NCBI RefSeq assembly: GCF_003185805.1
Contig: NZ_QHJY01000183.1
Location: 1 to 55,434, forward strand
Length of the DNA stretch: 55,434 bases
From: Caulobacter sp. D5
Lineage (GTDB): Bacteria > Pseudomonadota > Alphaproteobacteria > Caulobacterales > Caulobacteraceae
Direction of reading: 5' to 3'
Shown here: in pieces, positions 36,010 through 46,669 of the stretch
How positions within the stretch are numbered: position 1 is the first letter of the stretch
How the letters are laid out: the number at the start of each line of letters is the position of its first letter
The notes under the pieces: model-generated
The model's database searches: none
Told to the model about the DNA's origin: nothing
What the model saw: only the letters and a program-made list of their open reading frames with translations
Position numbers and translations under genes: made by a program

Positions 36010-37149
36010 TCACAGGCTCGCGTAAGCCGCCTTGATCAGGCTCACCGCGCGTGGGTCGCCGATCAGCTCGTTGCCCTGGCGGTTCATCACGTACGAGCCC
36101 GAGACCCCCGTCTTCGGATCGGCGAAGGCGCAACTGCCGCCCCAGCCGGAGTGGCCGAAGGCGTCGCTCGTCGGGCCGTAGAAGAAGTTGGGCGTGTTGC
36201 GCATGAAGCCCGCGCCCCAGCTGATCTCGTAGGGCAGGACGAGGTCCTGGCCGGCGATGCGCTCAGCCCGGGCCAGTTCCATCGTCTCCTGCGACAGCAC
36301 CTTGACCCCGTCGAGGGTCCCGCCGCTGGCCAGAGCGCCCATCAGGCGAGCCAGGGAGTGGGCGGTGGCGTGGCCGTTGGCCGAGGGGATCTCGGCCCGT
36401 CGCCACTCGCCCGTGCCGCGGCCGCCGGGCGCGGCCCACTTGGTCATGAAGGCGGCGCGGATGGCGTCGTTGATCTCGCCGAACTTGGGGAAGGCGGTCG
36501 GCCGCATCAGGTCGGCGCAGCGCGCGTGCTCGCTGTCGGGCAGGCCGATCCAGAGGTCGAGGCCCAGCGGCGTGGCCAGATCCTCGCGCAGCGCCGTGCC
36601 CATGGTGCGGCCGTCGACCCGACGGAAGATCTCGCCGGCCGTGTAGCCGAAGGTCACCGGGTGATAGCCGCTGGCCGTGCCGACCGGCCACAGCGGGGCC
36701 ATGGCGGCGAGTTTCGCGGTCGTCGCCTCCCAGTCGAACCAGATGGCCGGATCGACCTCGTCGAGGAAGCCCGACAGCCCGTCCTGGTGCGACATCACCT
36801 GGCCGACGGTGATCGCCTCCTTGCCGTTCTGCGCGAACTCCGGCCAGACCGAGGCGACGGTCTGGTCGTAGGTCAGCTTGCCCTGATCGACGAGGCGCGC
36901 GACCAGCAGAGCGGCCACGGCCTTGGTGGTCGAGAACAGCGGCGTCAGGGTGTCGGGGCCGAAGGCCACCTGACGCTTGCGATCGGCGAAGCCGGCCATC
37001 AGGTCGACGACGATCTCGCCGTCGATGGCCAGGGAAAAGCGCGCGCCGAGCTCGCCGCCGCCCGGCGAGGCCGGATCGAAATTGGCCTCGAAGGCCTCAT
37101 AGACCTGGGCGAACGGGGCGGGGCAGACGCCGGTGATGTCGAGGCTCAT
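36010..37149 (-). CDS. Serine hydrolase, beta-lactamase/EstB-like
   Basis: A 379-residue penicillin-binding-protein-like hydrolase. The SxxK motif is STTK at 73-76 (PLFSTTKAVAALL). The class C-type Tyr motif appears as SGYHPVTFGYTAGEI, with an atypical continuation, and the third motif is GHSGWGGSCAF, giving H-S-G in place of KTG. That pattern fits the family VIII esterase/EstB group rather than true beta-lactamases, so ester hydrolysis is more likely than antibiotic hydrolysis. No signal peptide is visible, which also argues against a periplasmic lactamase. It is divergent from the dehydrogenase at 37222. Confidence 0.9.
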   Translation of the reverse strand: MSLDITGVCPAPFAQVYEAFEANFDPASPGGGELGARFSLAIDGEIVVDLMAGFADRKRQVAFGPDTLTPLFSTTKAVAALLVARLVDQGKLTYDQTVASVWPEFAQNGKEAITVGQVMSHQDGLSGFLDEVDPAIWFDWEATTAKLAAMAPLWPVGTASGYHPVTFGYTAGEIFRRVDGRTMGTALREDLATPLGLDLWIGLPDSEHARCADLMRPTAFPKFGEINDAIRAAFMTKWAAPGGRGTGEWRRAEIPSANGHATAHSLARLMGALASGGTLDGVKVLSQETMELARAERIAGQDLVLPYEISWGAGFMRNTPNFFYGPTSDAFGHSGWGGSCAFADPKTGVSGSYVMNRQGNELIGDPRAVSLIKAAYASL

Positions 37150-37221
37150 GGCTTTTGCTCTAGCCCGGCGGCGCGGGGTTTGTCATCCGAAGGACAGTCC
37201 CCCGCGTAACGGAGCCCGCCG

Positions 37222-38154
37222 ATGAAGCCCGAGATCCTGCAGCTCAAGGCCCTGTCGCCGCAGCTCGAAGCCGGGCTGGAGGCGGCTTACGTCGTCCACC
37301 GCCCCTACCGCGCCGCCGATCCGGACGCCCTGATCACGGACGTCGGCCCCAGCGTGCGCGGCCTGGTCACCGGCGGCGACCTGGGCGTGCCCGACGCGCT
37401 GTGGGATCGCCTGCCGGCGCTGGAGATCGTCGCCGTGCACGGCGTCGGCCTCGACAAGGTGGACCTGGATCTCGCCGCCGCCCGGGGCGTGGCCGTGACC
37501 ACGACGCCCGGCGTGCTCACCGAAGACGTCGCCGAACTGGCCATCGGACTGTGGCTGTCGCTGTCGCGCCGGATGATCACGGCCGACCGCTATGTGCGCG
37601 AAGGCCGCTGGCCAAAAGCCGAGCGCCTGCCCCTGGCGCGGCGCGCCACGGGGCGCACGGTCGGGATCCTGGGCCTGGGCCAGATCGGCCGCGCGATCGC
37701 CCAGATGGCCGCGCCCTTCGCGGCGAGCATCGCCTATCACAGCCGTCGGCCGGTCGAGGGCGTCCCATATGCCTACCACGCCAGTCCGCCGGCGCTGGCC
37801 AAGGCGGTCGACGTGCTGTTCCTCGTCACGCCCGGCGACGCCGGACCGCTGGTCGACGCGGCGGTGCTGGAGGCGCTGGGACCCGACGGCCTGCTGATCA
37901 ACGTGGCGCGAGGCTCTGTGGTGGACGAAGCCGCCCTTGTCGCGGCGCTGGCGGACGGAACCATCGCCGGGGCGGGCCTGGACGTGTTCGACGACGAGCC
38001 GAACGTTCCGGCGGCCCTGCTGGCGATGGACAATGTCGTGCTCCAGCCTCACCGGGGCAGCGCCACGATCGAAGCCCGGGAAGCGATGGCGGCGCTGGTG
38101 CTGGAGAATCTGGAGCGGCATTTCGCCTCTCCAAACTCGTCATCCCGGCCGTAG
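37222..38154 (+). CDS. 2-hydroxyacid dehydrogenase (hydroxypyruvate/glyoxylate reductase-like)
   Basis: A 310-residue NAD(P)-dependent D-isomer-specific dehydrogenase. The nucleotide-binding motif is VGILGLGQIGRAIAQ, followed by an H-S-R-R cluster after strand two that suggests NADPH preference (YHSRRPVEG). Catalytic residues occur in NVARGSVVDEAAL (Arg), DVFDDEPNVP (Glu) and QPHRGSAT (His). The likely substrates are glyoxylate and hydroxypyruvate, although related 2-keto acids cannot be excluded. Its final codons and stop lie inside a repeat element (38138-38278), so the last few residues (NSSSRP) are repeat-derived. Confidence 0.9.
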   Translation: MKPEILQLKALSPQLEAGLEAAYVVHRPYRAADPDALITDVGPSVRGLVTGGDLGVPDALWDRLPALEIVAVHGVGLDKVDLDLAAARGVAVTTTPGVLTEDVAELAIGLWLSLSRRMITADRYVREGRWPKAERLPLARRATGRTVGILGLGQIGRAIAQMAAPFAASIAYHSRRPVEGVPYAYHASPPALAKAVDVLFLVTPGDAGPLVDAAVLEALGPDGLLINVARGSVVDEAALVAALADGTIAGAGLDVFDDEPNVPAALLAMDNVVLQPHRGSATIEAREAMAALVLENLERHFASPNSSSRP

Positions 38155-38278
38155 CGAAGCCGAGAGCCGGGACCCAGGGGACTGGGCGTGGCGGATGGGT
38201 TTGTCACCCGGCGTTGGCCAGCGCATTGCGGCGGCCCCTGGGTCCCGGATAAGCGCTGCGCGCTTTCCGGGATGACGG
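38138..38278. repeat. Intergenic repeat, family F, overlapping a gene end
   Basis: CGTCATCCCGGCCGTAGCG and GCCGGGACCCAGGGG on the left match GCCCCTGGGTCCCGGATAAG and CTTTCCGGGATGACGGCG on the right as an imperfect long inverted repeat. The dehydrogenase stop codon (TAG, 38152-38154) is in the left arm. The element separates it from the convergent pyridoxal kinase. Confidence 0.85.
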
Positions 38279-38301
38279 CGGGGGGAGAGGACGGTCGCCG
38301 C

Positions 38302-39150
38302 CTAAGCCAGCCGCTCGATCCGCACGGTCGGCGAGGTCTGCTTGATGCGGGCGGCCATGGCCACGATCGGCAGTTCGGGCGCGTTCCAGATGTTGGCGGC
38401 GGTCACCGTCTCGGCGACGCCGCCGACGGCGCGGGCCAGGCCGTAGGACAGGGTCTGGCCTTCCAGGATCGAGGCGGCGAACAGGGCGGTCAGCAGGTCG
38501 CCGGTGCCGCTGGGCGAGCGCTCGGCCTTGGCGTGGGCGGCGAGCCACGCCTCCTTGCGGTCGGCGTAGACCACGCCGATCTCGTTCCCGCGCTGCACCG
38601 ACGAGACGATCACCGGCTTGTTCAGCAGGCGGGCGGCGCGCACGGCCCCGGCCGGGTCGCGCACCTCGGCGCCGGTCAGGCGCTGCAGCTCCCAGGCGTT
38701 GGGGGCGACGATGTCTGCGCGGGGGATCAGGTCGGCGGCGATGGCGTCGGCCACCTCGCCGGGCACGTAGAGGCCCTTGCCGGCGTCGCCCATGGTCGGA
38801 TCGACGATGATGGTCGGCTTGCGAGCGGCGGCCCCGTCGCGCGGCGCGGCGCGCACGGCGTCGATGGCGCGAGCGGCGGCGCGCACCTGGGCGGCGCTGG
38901 CGAAATAGCCGGTGATGACGAGGTCGGTCAGGCCGAACAGGCCGTTGGCCTCCAGCCCGTCGAGCATGCCCTCGACCACCTCGATCGGCACCGGCGCCCC
39001 GCCGGGCACGCCCCAGCCGGGATGGCGGCCATAGAGCACGGTGGGGACCACCATGGTGTCGATGCGGAACTGGGTCAGGGCGGCGGCCTGGGCGGTGGCG
39101 CCCACCTGGCTGCCGGCGACGTGACTGGAAATGAGAAGCGCGAGCGGCAT
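38302..39150 (-). CDS. pdxY: Pyridoxal kinase
   Basis: A 282-residue ribokinase-like enzyme that phosphorylates pyridoxal in vitamin B6 salvage. Motifs: LLISSHVAGSQVGATA at the start, DPTMGDAGKGLYV (Mg-ATP site region), APNAWELQRLTG, and the anion-hole GTGDLLTALF with the catalytic aspartate. The start at ATG 39150 is preferred to the TTG two codons upstream. The last residues read TVRIERLA. The gene lies between a repeat and the ahcY terminator and has its own transcription unit. Confidence 0.93.
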   Translation of the reverse strand: MPLALLISSHVAGSQVGATAQAAALTQFRIDTMVVPTVLYGRHPGWGVPGGAPVPIEVVEGMLDGLEANGLFGLTDLVITGYFASAAQVRAAARAIDAVRAAPRDGAAARKPTIIVDPTMGDAGKGLYVPGEVADAIAADLIPRADIVAPNAWELQRLTGAEVRDPAGAVRAARLLNKPVIVSSVQRGNEIGVVYADRKEAWLAAHAKAERSPSGTGDLLTALFAASILEGQTLSYGLARAVGGVAETVTAANIWNAPELPIVAMAARIKQTSPTVRIERLA

Positions 39151-39237
39151 GGGCAAAGCAGTTAGCCGAGCCTGCGGAACTTGAACAGGGCGTCACGAAG
39201 GCAAAACCGCGGCGGCTCGTCCACTGGTCGATCCGCA

Positions 39238-39269
39238 ACAAAAAAGCCCGCTCCGAAGAGCGGGCTTTC
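39238..39269 (-). terminator. Intrinsic terminator of ahcY
   Basis: On the minus strand the stem AAGCCCGCTC/GAGCGGGCTT with a TTCG loop is followed by a run of six T bases. It lies 57 bases after the ahcY stop codon and upstream of pdxY, so it should isolate the two genes. Confidence 0.9.
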
Positions 39270-39325
39270 CGTCGAACGCCCGGAGCCTGCTGGCAGGCTC
39301 CTGATCAAAGATACCAAGCGCGCTC

Positions 39326-40717
<1,392 letters not shown>

Positions 40718-40752
40718 AGTCGGCTCCTGGATCGGGGGATTGTCTTGCCCGC

Positions 40753-40781
40753 CTTATAGCGCGCACGGCGGACAGTGGCAA
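40753..40781 (-). promoter_or_regulatory. Promoter of ahcY
   Basis: On the minus strand TTGCCA (40781-40776) and TATAAG (40758-40753) are separated by 17 bases, a close match to a sigma-70 promoter. The start of transcription would fall near 40745, some 28 bases before the GTG. Confidence 0.55.
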
Positions 40782-40784
40782 ACT

Positions 40785-40806
40785 GACATAAAGATTTCCT
40801 TATGTC
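40785..40806. promoter_or_regulatory. Candidate SAH-responsive regulator site upstream of ahcY
   Basis: The 22-base sequence GACATAAAGA-TT-TCCTTATGTC is a ten-base inverted repeat with one mismatch and two central bases, directly upstream of the -35 box. Its AT-rich symmetry and target resemble sites reported for the ArsR-family regulator SahR on methionine-cycle genes in proteobacteria; I cannot confirm the consensus from memory. Confidence 0.55.
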
Positions 40807-40905
40807 CGCGGGGCGCGAAAGAAAACCCGTCTCGAGCGAACTGGCGTGACGCTTGCGGGCGAAGGCGGCTCAAGTGTCAAAGTGGGATCTGGGGGACTAC
40901 CGAAC

Positions 40906-41010
40906 ATGCGCTCGCCGAGCCGGCCTTTCTTCAAGGCCTATGAAATCGTGGCCATCGTCGCCTTCGTGGCGGCCGCCGTCATCGTGGGCAGCCTGAAGCT
41001 CGTCTACTAA
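40906..41010 (+). CDS. 34-residue single-helix membrane peptide
   Basis: An ATG at 40906 opens MRSPSRPFFKAYEIVAIVA and continues through FVAAAVIVGSLKLVY to a TAA at 41008-41010. A basic N-terminus followed by 18-20 hydrophobic residues predicts one transmembrane helix with N-in topology. A GGGGGA stretch at 40891-40896 is about ten bases upstream and could be its ribosome-binding site. It is too short for usual annotation thresholds but has a good reading frame, initiation region and plausible protein. It lies between ahcY's regulatory region and the AsmA-like gene. I do not recognise a family. Confidence 0.55.
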   Translation: MRSPSRPFFKAYEIVAIVAFVAAAVIVGSLKLVY

Positions 41011-41081
41011 ACGGGCCGACGAAACAGGGCGCAAACAGCCCGCCTTGGAACGAAACGGCGCCGCCCACGCGTTGTAGGCGG

Positions 41082-43202
41082 ATGCCGGAAGGTTCCGTTA
41101 CACCCCCGCCGCCGCCTCCGCCCGAGGCCACCGCCACGCCGCGACGCCGCTCGTGGCGCGCCCTGCCGCGCGCCGCGCGCTGGGGGATCGGCGCGGCCCT
41201 GCTGATCCTGGCGGCGATCATCGCCTTCGTCGTCTGGTTCGACTGGAACATGCTGCGCGGCCCGGTCGGCCGCTTCGCCTCGGCCCAGCTGCACCGGCAG
41301 GTGCGGATCGACGGCGACCTGCGCGTCCATCCCTGGTCGTTCTCGCCCAAGGCCGAGGCCTACGGCCTGTTCGTCGGCCAGCCCGACTGGGCGCCCAAGA
41401 CCGGTCCGCAATCGGGCCACATGGCCCGCATCGACCGGGTGGCGGTGCAGATCAAGCTGCTGCCGCTGCTGAAGGGCGACGTCATCCTGCCGCTGGTGGC
41501 CGTGGACCGGCCCGACGTGCGCCTGCTGCGCGAGGCCTCGGGCCGCGCCAACTGGACCTTCGGCGATCCGAACAAGAAGAGCACCAAGCCGCTGAAGCTG
41601 CCGGCGATCCAGCACTTCGTGATCAACGAGGGCCAGTTGCGGGTCGAGGACCGCTCGCGCGACGTGCTGTTCATCGGCACGGTCAGCTCCAACGAACACG
41701 CCAGCGGCGACGGCAAGGGCCGGTTCGTGCTGGAGGGCAAGGGCCAGTACAACCGCTCGCCGTTCCTGGCGCGGGTGACCGGCGGGCCGCTGCTGAACAT
41801 TTCGCCCAACCGCCCCTACCCGTTCGACGCCAAGGTCAGCGCCGGCTCGACCCAGGTCACGGCCGAGGGCTCGATCACCAAGCCGTTCGACCTGGGCCGC
41901 TTCGAGAGCGACCTGACGGTGGCCGGCAGCGACCTGAACCGCCTCTACGGCCTGACCGGCCTGACCCTGCCCAACACCCCGCCCTACAGGATCAGCGGCC
42001 ACCTGGTGCGCAAGGGCGGCCGGTTCGACTTCGAAAAGCTGAACGGCCGGATCGGCGACAGCGACGTCAGCGGCGACCTCTTCGTGCTGGTCGACCGCGA
42101 GCGGCCCTATCTGGAGGCCGATCTGCGCTCCAAGCGCCTGGACTTCGACGACCTGGGCAGCCTGGTCGGCGCCGCGCCGGCCACGGGTCGGGGCGAGACC
42201 GCCTCGGCCGGCCAGAAGGTCGAGGCAGGCCAGCGCGAGGCCACCGGCCGCCTGCTGCCCGACGCCACCCTGCAGACCGACCGCGTGCGGGCCATGGACG
42301 CCAAGGTCACCTACCGCGCCCTGGCGGTGAACGCGCCGAACCTGCCCCTGCAGAAGGTCCGGCTGGACCTGACGCTCGACAAGGGCGTGCTGAGCATGGA
42401 TCCGATCGCCTTCACCTTCTCGCGCGGCGATCTGGCCGGGAAGGTGCGGCTGGACGCGCGGCCGGCGACGCCGGTCACCGACCTCGACCTGCGCCTGACC
42501 AACGCCAAGCTGGAGGACTTCATCCCGCTGAAGAGCGGCGGCAAGCCGGCCATCGAGGGCGGCATCGTCGCCCGGGCCAAGCTGCGCGGCGTCGGCAATT
42601 CGGTGCACCGCGCCGCGGCCTCGTCGAACGGCACGGTGACCCTGGTCGCCCCCAAGGGCCAGGTGCGCCAGGCCTTCGCCGAGCTCCTGGGCGTCAACGC
42701 CTCCAAGGGCCTGCTGATGCTGCTGTCGAAGGACACCAAGGAGACCAGCCTGCGCTGCGCCGTGGCCAGTTTCGACGTCAGGAACGGGGTGATGCGCGCC
42801 GACAAGATCATCGCCGACACCGGCGTGGTGCTGGCCAAGGGCGAGGGCACGATCAACCTGGAGACCGAGCGCCTGGACCTGCAGATCGAGGGCGACAGCA
42901 AGAAGCCGCGCCTGGTGCGGCTGTTCATCCCGATCGAGATCAAGGGCCCTCTGGCCGCGCCCCGCATCAGCCTGCAGACCAGCGGGGCCTTCGCCCAGGG
43001 CGGCGTCGCCGCGGCGCTGGGCGCGCTGATCAACCCGCTGGCCGCCATCCTGCCGTTCGTGACCCCGGGCCTGGAAAAGGACGCCGACTGCGCCTCGCTG
43101 GTGGCAGAGGCCCGCGGCGACGGCGTGGCGGTGCGCACGACCCAGACGACGCAAGCCGCCCCGAAGAAGGGATCGCAGAAGGGATCGAAGAAGGGCGAAT
43201 AG
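41082..43202 (+). CDS. AsmA-like protein
   Basis: A 706-residue member of the AsmA family, inner-membrane-anchored proteins with a large periplasmic repeating-beta-groove that now seem to move phospholipids to the outer membrane. After a proline-rich cytoplasmic tail (PPPPPPEATA, residues 6-15), one helix (WGIGAALLILAAIIAFVVWF) is followed by NMLRGPVGRFASAQLHRQVRI and HPWSFSPKAEAYGLFVGQPDW, the conserved AsmA start. The C-terminal AsmA domain ends with GGVAAALGALINPLAAILPF, and the final stretch is lysine-rich (KKGSQKGSKKGE). The start ATG at 41082 lacks a strong ribosome-binding site. Confidence 0.92.
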   Translation: MPEGSVTPPPPPPPEATATPRRRSWRALPRAARWGIGAALLILAAIIAFVVWFDWNMLRGPVGRFASAQLHRQVRIDGDLRVHPWSFSPKAEAYGLFVGQPDWAPKTGPQSGHMARIDRVAVQIKLLPLLKGDVILPLVAVDRPDVRLLREASGRANWTFGDPNKKSTKPLKLPAIQHFVINEGQLRVEDRSRDVLFIGTVSSNEHASGDGKGRFVLEGKGQYNRSPFLARVTGGPLLNISPNRPYPFDAKVSAGSTQVTAEGSITKPFDLGRFESDLTVAGSDLNRLYGLTGLTLPNTPPYRISGHLVRKGGRFDFEKLNGRIGDSDVSGDLFVLVDRERPYLEADLRSKRLDFDDLGSLVGAAPATGRGETASAGQKVEAGQREATGRLLPDATLQTDRVRAMDAKVTYRALAVNAPNLPLQKVRLDLTLDKGVLSMDPIAFTFSRGDLAGKVRLDARPATPVTDLDLRLTNAKLEDFIPLKSGGKPAIEGGIVARAKLRGVGNSVHRAAASSNGTVTLVAPKGQVRQAFAELLGVNASKGLLMLLSKDTKETSLRCAVASFDVRNGVMRADKIIADTGVVLAKGEGTINLETERLDLQIEGDSKKPRLVRLFIPIEIKGPLAAPRISLQTSGAFAQGGVAAALGALINPLAAILPFVTPGLEKDADCASLVAEARGDGVAVRTTQTTQAAPKKGSQKGSKKGE

Positions 43203-43300
43203 GACGCCTCAAGGCGACGCGCCAGAACGCACCAGACAGCGATTGCTCCCCCGCCAACTCCGCCTAAAGTGGAGCAAACATCCTTTGGGGGGAGCCTGAC

Positions 43301-44017
43301 ATGAAGATCCGGACAGCCGCGCTCGCGACGGCCGTCGCGCTGGGCCTGGCGATCGCGCCGGCCCGGGCTCAGAACGAAGACGTGTCGGAAGTCGTCGTCA
43401 CCGCCGCCCGACTGACCGAATACGACCCGATCAAGACGCCCTACGTCTCTCTGAAGAAGCGCCCCGACAACCTGATCACGGTGGTGCGGGTGCTTTGCGA
43501 CACGCGCGACCTCAGCCAGCGGCGCAACGAGCTGAAGGCCACCCTGCGCAACATGATCAAGGCCGCGCCGGCCGCCGGGGTCGAGCTGGGCCTAGGCGAG
43601 GAAATCATCGGCCGCTTCGACGAGTCGATGCTGGACAGCGTGATCCGTCCCGACAGCCGTCCCGACACCAGCCAGGCCGTGCTGGTGATCAAGACCCGCA
43701 TCAGCCCGACCGACACCTTCGACGCCGCGACCGGTCGCATCATGGCCTTCGCGGACAAGACCCCCACCGTGGGACGCGCCGAGATCGTGCCGAGCGAAGA
43801 CTGGGACCTGACCCTGATCGGGCCGCAAAAGCATCGCGGCGAGGTCATCGCCCTGGTGGCCGAAGACGCCCGCCGCGCGTCGGCCGCCTTCGGACCGCAA
43901 TACGCCGTCTCGGTCGAGGGCCTGCAGCTGCCGGTGTCCTGGTACCAGTCCGGGCCGCTGGAGCTGGCCCTCTACATTCCCTACCGGATGACCGTGCTGC
44001 CCAAGGGAACGCAATAG
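43301..44017 (+). CDS. Exported protein with TonB-box-like segment, unknown function
   Basis: A 238-residue exported protein. The signal peptide [20 protein letters not shown] ends at ARA before QNEDV. Immediately after it there is [10 protein letters not shown], similar to the EVVVTA stretch found at the start of TonB-dependent receptors, but no plug or barrel follows. The remaining part has alternating strand and helix patterns ([56 protein letters not shown]) and ends [13 protein letters not shown] do not know the family. It has a strong GGGGGGAGC upstream. It is convergent with the CYTH-CHAD gene. Confidence 0.75.
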   Translation: MKIRTAALATAVALGLAIAPARAQNEDVSEVVVTAARLTEYDPIKTPYVSLKKRPDNLITVVRVLCDTRDLSQRRNELKATLRNMIKAAPAAGVELGLGEEIIGRFDESMLDSVIRPDSRPDTSQAVLVIKTRISPTDTFDAATGRIMAFADKTPTVGRAEIVPSEDWDLTLIGPQKHRGEVIALVAEDARRASAAFGPQYAVSVEGLQLPVSWYQSGPLELALYIPYRMTVLPKGTQ

Positions 44018-44030
44018 CCGCCGACGCCCG

Positions 44031-45524
44031 TCACCAGAACGGCTTGAGGCCCGCCAGTTCGTCCAGCGCCGTCTTGGCCTCGCGGGTCAGGCTCTCGGCC
44101 TCTTCCGGCGCGGCCGAGAGGCGGCCGGCGGCGTAGGCGGCTTCGGGATCGCCGTCGGCCAGGGCGGCGGCGCGGGCCAGATCCGCGCCCAGGGTGGCGT
44201 CGTTGAGGCCGCCCAGCGCGTCCTGCATCTGCCGGGTCGCCGCCGACCACCGCTCCAGCCGCTTGGGATGGTCGGGGAACAGCGGGGCCAGGGCGTCGAT
44301 GGCGTAGCGCAGGCCCTTGCCGCGAATGCGCAAGGCGTGGCGGGCCTCGATGTCGAGGACGTCGAAATCCTCGCCGCGCTTCAGCACGTCCTTGGCCAGC
44401 CTGTTCAGCTGCCTGGCCGCGAAGGCCTTGGCCGGCGTGCGGCGGGCCTCGGCGCGCTCGGGGTCTTCCAGCCAGTCGCCGGTCTCCAGCCAGGCGGCGA
44501 TGTCGAGCGCCAGCGGGCCGAAGCGCTCGGGCCGGGCGGCGTCGACCGCACGGCCATAGGCGCCCTGCTGGGCCTCGACCAGCGCCTTGCCCAGCGCGCC
44601 CAGCCCCTCGACCGGCTGCGGATCGGCCGACACCGCCGGACGCCAGACGCCGGCGATATAGACGTCGAGGTCGCGGGCCGGACCCAGAGCGTCGGCCAGG
44701 GCCTTCAGCGCCTCGAGCGCCGGCGTGGCGGCCAGCTTGCCGGTCAAAGGGCGGAAAAGCTTGATCAGGGCGCGCAGCCGGCGGGCGGCGACGCGCAGTT
44801 CGTGCACCGCCTCGGGGCCGGGCAGGTCGGCCAGGGTCTCGGCGGCGACGCACAGGCGGCCCAGGGCGGTGTTGCCCAGGGCCTGGAAGGCCTCGCCGGC
44901 GGTCATGTCAGGGCGCAGAACGGCCGCTTCGCGCCGCGCCGAGGGCGCTTCACCCAGGGCCAGGGCGTAGCCTCGCTCGGCCTTGCTGACCAGGGACAGG
45001 CGCAGGGGCGCGTGGGCCATCAGGTCGCGCGCCAGGGCGAACAGGGCGGCGGGCGCGCCGGTCTTCAGTTCGAGCTCCAGCTCGCTGACGGCGGCGCGGT
45101 CGGTTCCGGCCTGCAGCTCGCCGCGATCCAGCGCCGCCTCGATGGTCGCCCCGCCGTGCTCGACCAGGCGCAGGGTGCGCTCGACCTTGGTGGCGAAGAC
45201 GGGCGCGAGGACGTCGCCGTTGACGATGCGGCCGGCCGGGGTCTGGTCCAGCAGGTCGCGGTCGGGTCCGGGTCCGGTGACCGGGGCCTCCCATTCGCCG
45301 CGGGCGAACACCCCGCCGGCCGAGGCCGATTTCAGGGTCTGCTTGCGGCCGCCGTCGCCGTCGCGCACCCGCAGGCCGAAGCCCGCCCGGCGCAGGGCGT
45401 GGTCGGCGGTGTCGTAATAGGTGGCGTCGAGCCGGCGCACGGCCTCGCGGCCGTCCAGCCGGGCCAGGATCGCGTCGGAAGCCTCCGGGGCGATCAGGAA
45501 CTTCAGTTCGATTTCGCGGTCCAT
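44031..45524 (-). CDS. CYTH and CHAD domain protein (inorganic triphosphatase YgiF-like)
   Basis: A 497-residue protein. The N-terminal CYTH domain begins [11 protein letters not shown] with the ExExK signature, then [20 protein letters not shown], and spans residues 1-200; this fold hydrolyses inorganic triphosphate. A CHAD domain (from about 225) is helical with conserved histidines, such as [21 protein letters not shown], and reads [15 protein letters not shown] later; CHAD domains bind polyphosphate. The whole protein likely links triphosphate breakdown with polyphosphate granules. I use the ATG at 45524; the longer frame to 45602 adds non-family residues. It is divergent from bioB. Confidence 0.9.
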   Translation of the reverse strand: MDREIELKFLIAPEASDAILARLDGREAVRRLDATYYDTADHALRRAGFGLRVRDGDGGRKQTLKSASAGGVFARGEWEAPVTGPGPDRDLLDQTPAGRIVNGDVLAPVFATKVERTLRLVEHGGATIEAALDRGELQAGTDRAAVSELELELKTGAPAALFALARDLMAHAPLRLSLVSKAERGYALALGEAPSARREAAVLRPDMTAGEAFQALGNTALGRLCVAAETLADLPGPEAVHELRVAARRLRALIKLFRPLTGKLAATPALEALKALADALGPARDLDVYIAGVWRPAVSADPQPVEGLGALGKALVEAQQGAYGRAVDAARPERFGPLALDIAAWLETGDWLEDPERAEARRTPAKAFAARQLNRLAKDVLKRGEDFDVLDIEARHALRIRGKGLRYAIDALAPLFPDHPKRLERWSAATRQMQDALGGLNDATLGADLARAAALADGDPEAAYAAGRLSAAPEEAESLTREAKTALDELAGLKPFW

Positions 45525-45632
45525 GATCCGACTATAACCAGCCCGGAGGCGTTTGGCTTCCGCAACGCAACATCGGTGCGCATGCGCGGGCCGTCTTGCC
45601 ATTCGGATCGCCCAAGTTCAAACCTGCGCGCC

Positions 45633-46661
45633 ATGACGCCGATCAACATCTCCGCACAGCCCCGCCACGACTGGACCCTTTCCGAGGTCGAGGCCCTGTT
45701 CGCCCTGCCGTTCATGGAGCTGGTGTTCGAGGCCGCGGGCGTTCACCGCGCCTGGTTCGACCCCTCCGAGATGCAGCTGTCGCAGCTGCTGTCGGTCAAG
45801 ACCGGCGGCTGCGCCGAGAACTGCGGCTATTGCAGCCAGAGCGCCCACTTCAAGACCGGCCTGAAGGCCGAGAAGCTGATGGAGCCGGCCGTGGTCATCG
45901 CCAAGGCCAAGGCCGCCCGCGACGGCGGCGCCCAGCGCTTCTGCATGGGGGCGGCCTGGCGCGAGCTGAAGGACCGCGACCTGCCCAAGCTCGCCGAGAT
46001 GATCGGCGGGGTGAAGGCGCTGGGCCTGGAGACCTGCGCCACCCTGGGCATGCTGACCGCCGAACAGGCCAAGCAGCTGAAGGACGCGGGCCTGGACTAC
46101 TACAACCACAACCTCGACACCGGCCCGGACTACTACAAGGACGTGGTGACGACCCGCACCTACCAGGAGCGCCTCGACACCCTGGCCTATGTGCGCGACG
46201 CGGGCATGAGCACCTGCTGCGGCGGCATCGTCGGCATGGGCGAGACCCGCCGCGACCGCGCCGGCCTGCTGCACCAGCTGGCCACCCTGCCCTCGCACCC
46301 CGACAGCCTGCCGATCAACGGCCTCGTCCCCATCAGCGGCACCCCGCTGGGCGACCAGATCCTGGCGGAAGGCGAAAAGGCCATCGACTCCATCGAGTTC
46401 GTGCGCACCATCGCTGTCGCCCGCCTCGTCTGCCCCAAGGCCATGGTCCGCCTGTCGGCCGGCCGCGAGGGCATGAGCCGCGAGCTGCAGGCGCTGTGCT
46501 TCATGGCCGGCGCCAACTCGATCTTCGTCGGCGGCAAGCTCTTGACCACGCCCCTGCCGGACATGGACGACGACAGCCGCCTGTTCCACGACCTCGACCT
46601 CAAGCCGATGGTCATGGTGAAGGCCGAGGTCGCGGCTCCGGAAGCCGTGCCGGCGGAGTAA
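45633..46661 (+). CDS. bioB: Biotin synthase
   Basis: A 342-residue radical-SAM enzyme that inserts sulfur into dethiobiotin, the last step of biotin synthesis. The 4Fe-4S motif is CAENCGYC (C60, C64, C67) and the [14 protein letters not shown] and [23 protein letters not shown] blocks are highly conserved, the latter holding substrate-binding residues. Arg-rich VRLSAGRE supplies the 2Fe-2S site. The ATG at 45633 is clear. A huge upstream frame open from 44268 is antisense to the CYTH-CHAD gene. No other biotin genes are in the window. Confidence 0.97.
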   Translation: MTPINISAQPRHDWTLSEVEALFALPFMELVFEAAGVHRAWFDPSEMQLSQLLSVKTGGCAENCGYCSQSAHFKTGLKAEKLMEPAVVIAKAKAARDGGAQRFCMGAAWRELKDRDLPKLAEMIGGVKALGLETCATLGMLTAEQAKQLKDAGLDYYNHNLDTGPDYYKDVVTTRTYQERLDTLAYVRDAGMSTCCGGIVGMGETRRDRAGLLHQLATLPSHPDSLPINGLVPISGTPLGDQILAEGEKAIDSIEFVRTIAVARLVCPKAMVRLSAGREGMSRELQALCFMAGANSIFVGGKLLTTPLPDMDDDSRLFHDLDLKPMVMVKAEVAAPEAVPAE

Positions 46662-46669
46662 CTCTCTCC

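Noticed and set aside
36010-37149. Reading the serine hydrolase as an antibiotic-resistance beta-lactamase
   Set aside because: The third motif is HSG rather than KTG and no signal peptide is present, so an esterase is more likely.
41007-43154. A 715-codon minus-strand frame opposite the AsmA-like gene
   Set aside because: Antisense shadow of a conserved gene; composition is Arg/Gly/Ala/Gln-rich without hydrophobic core patterns.
44268-46661. A long N-terminal extension of biotin synthase
   Set aside because: The extra 455 codons are antisense to the CYTH-CHAD gene; the BioB family start matches ATG 45633.
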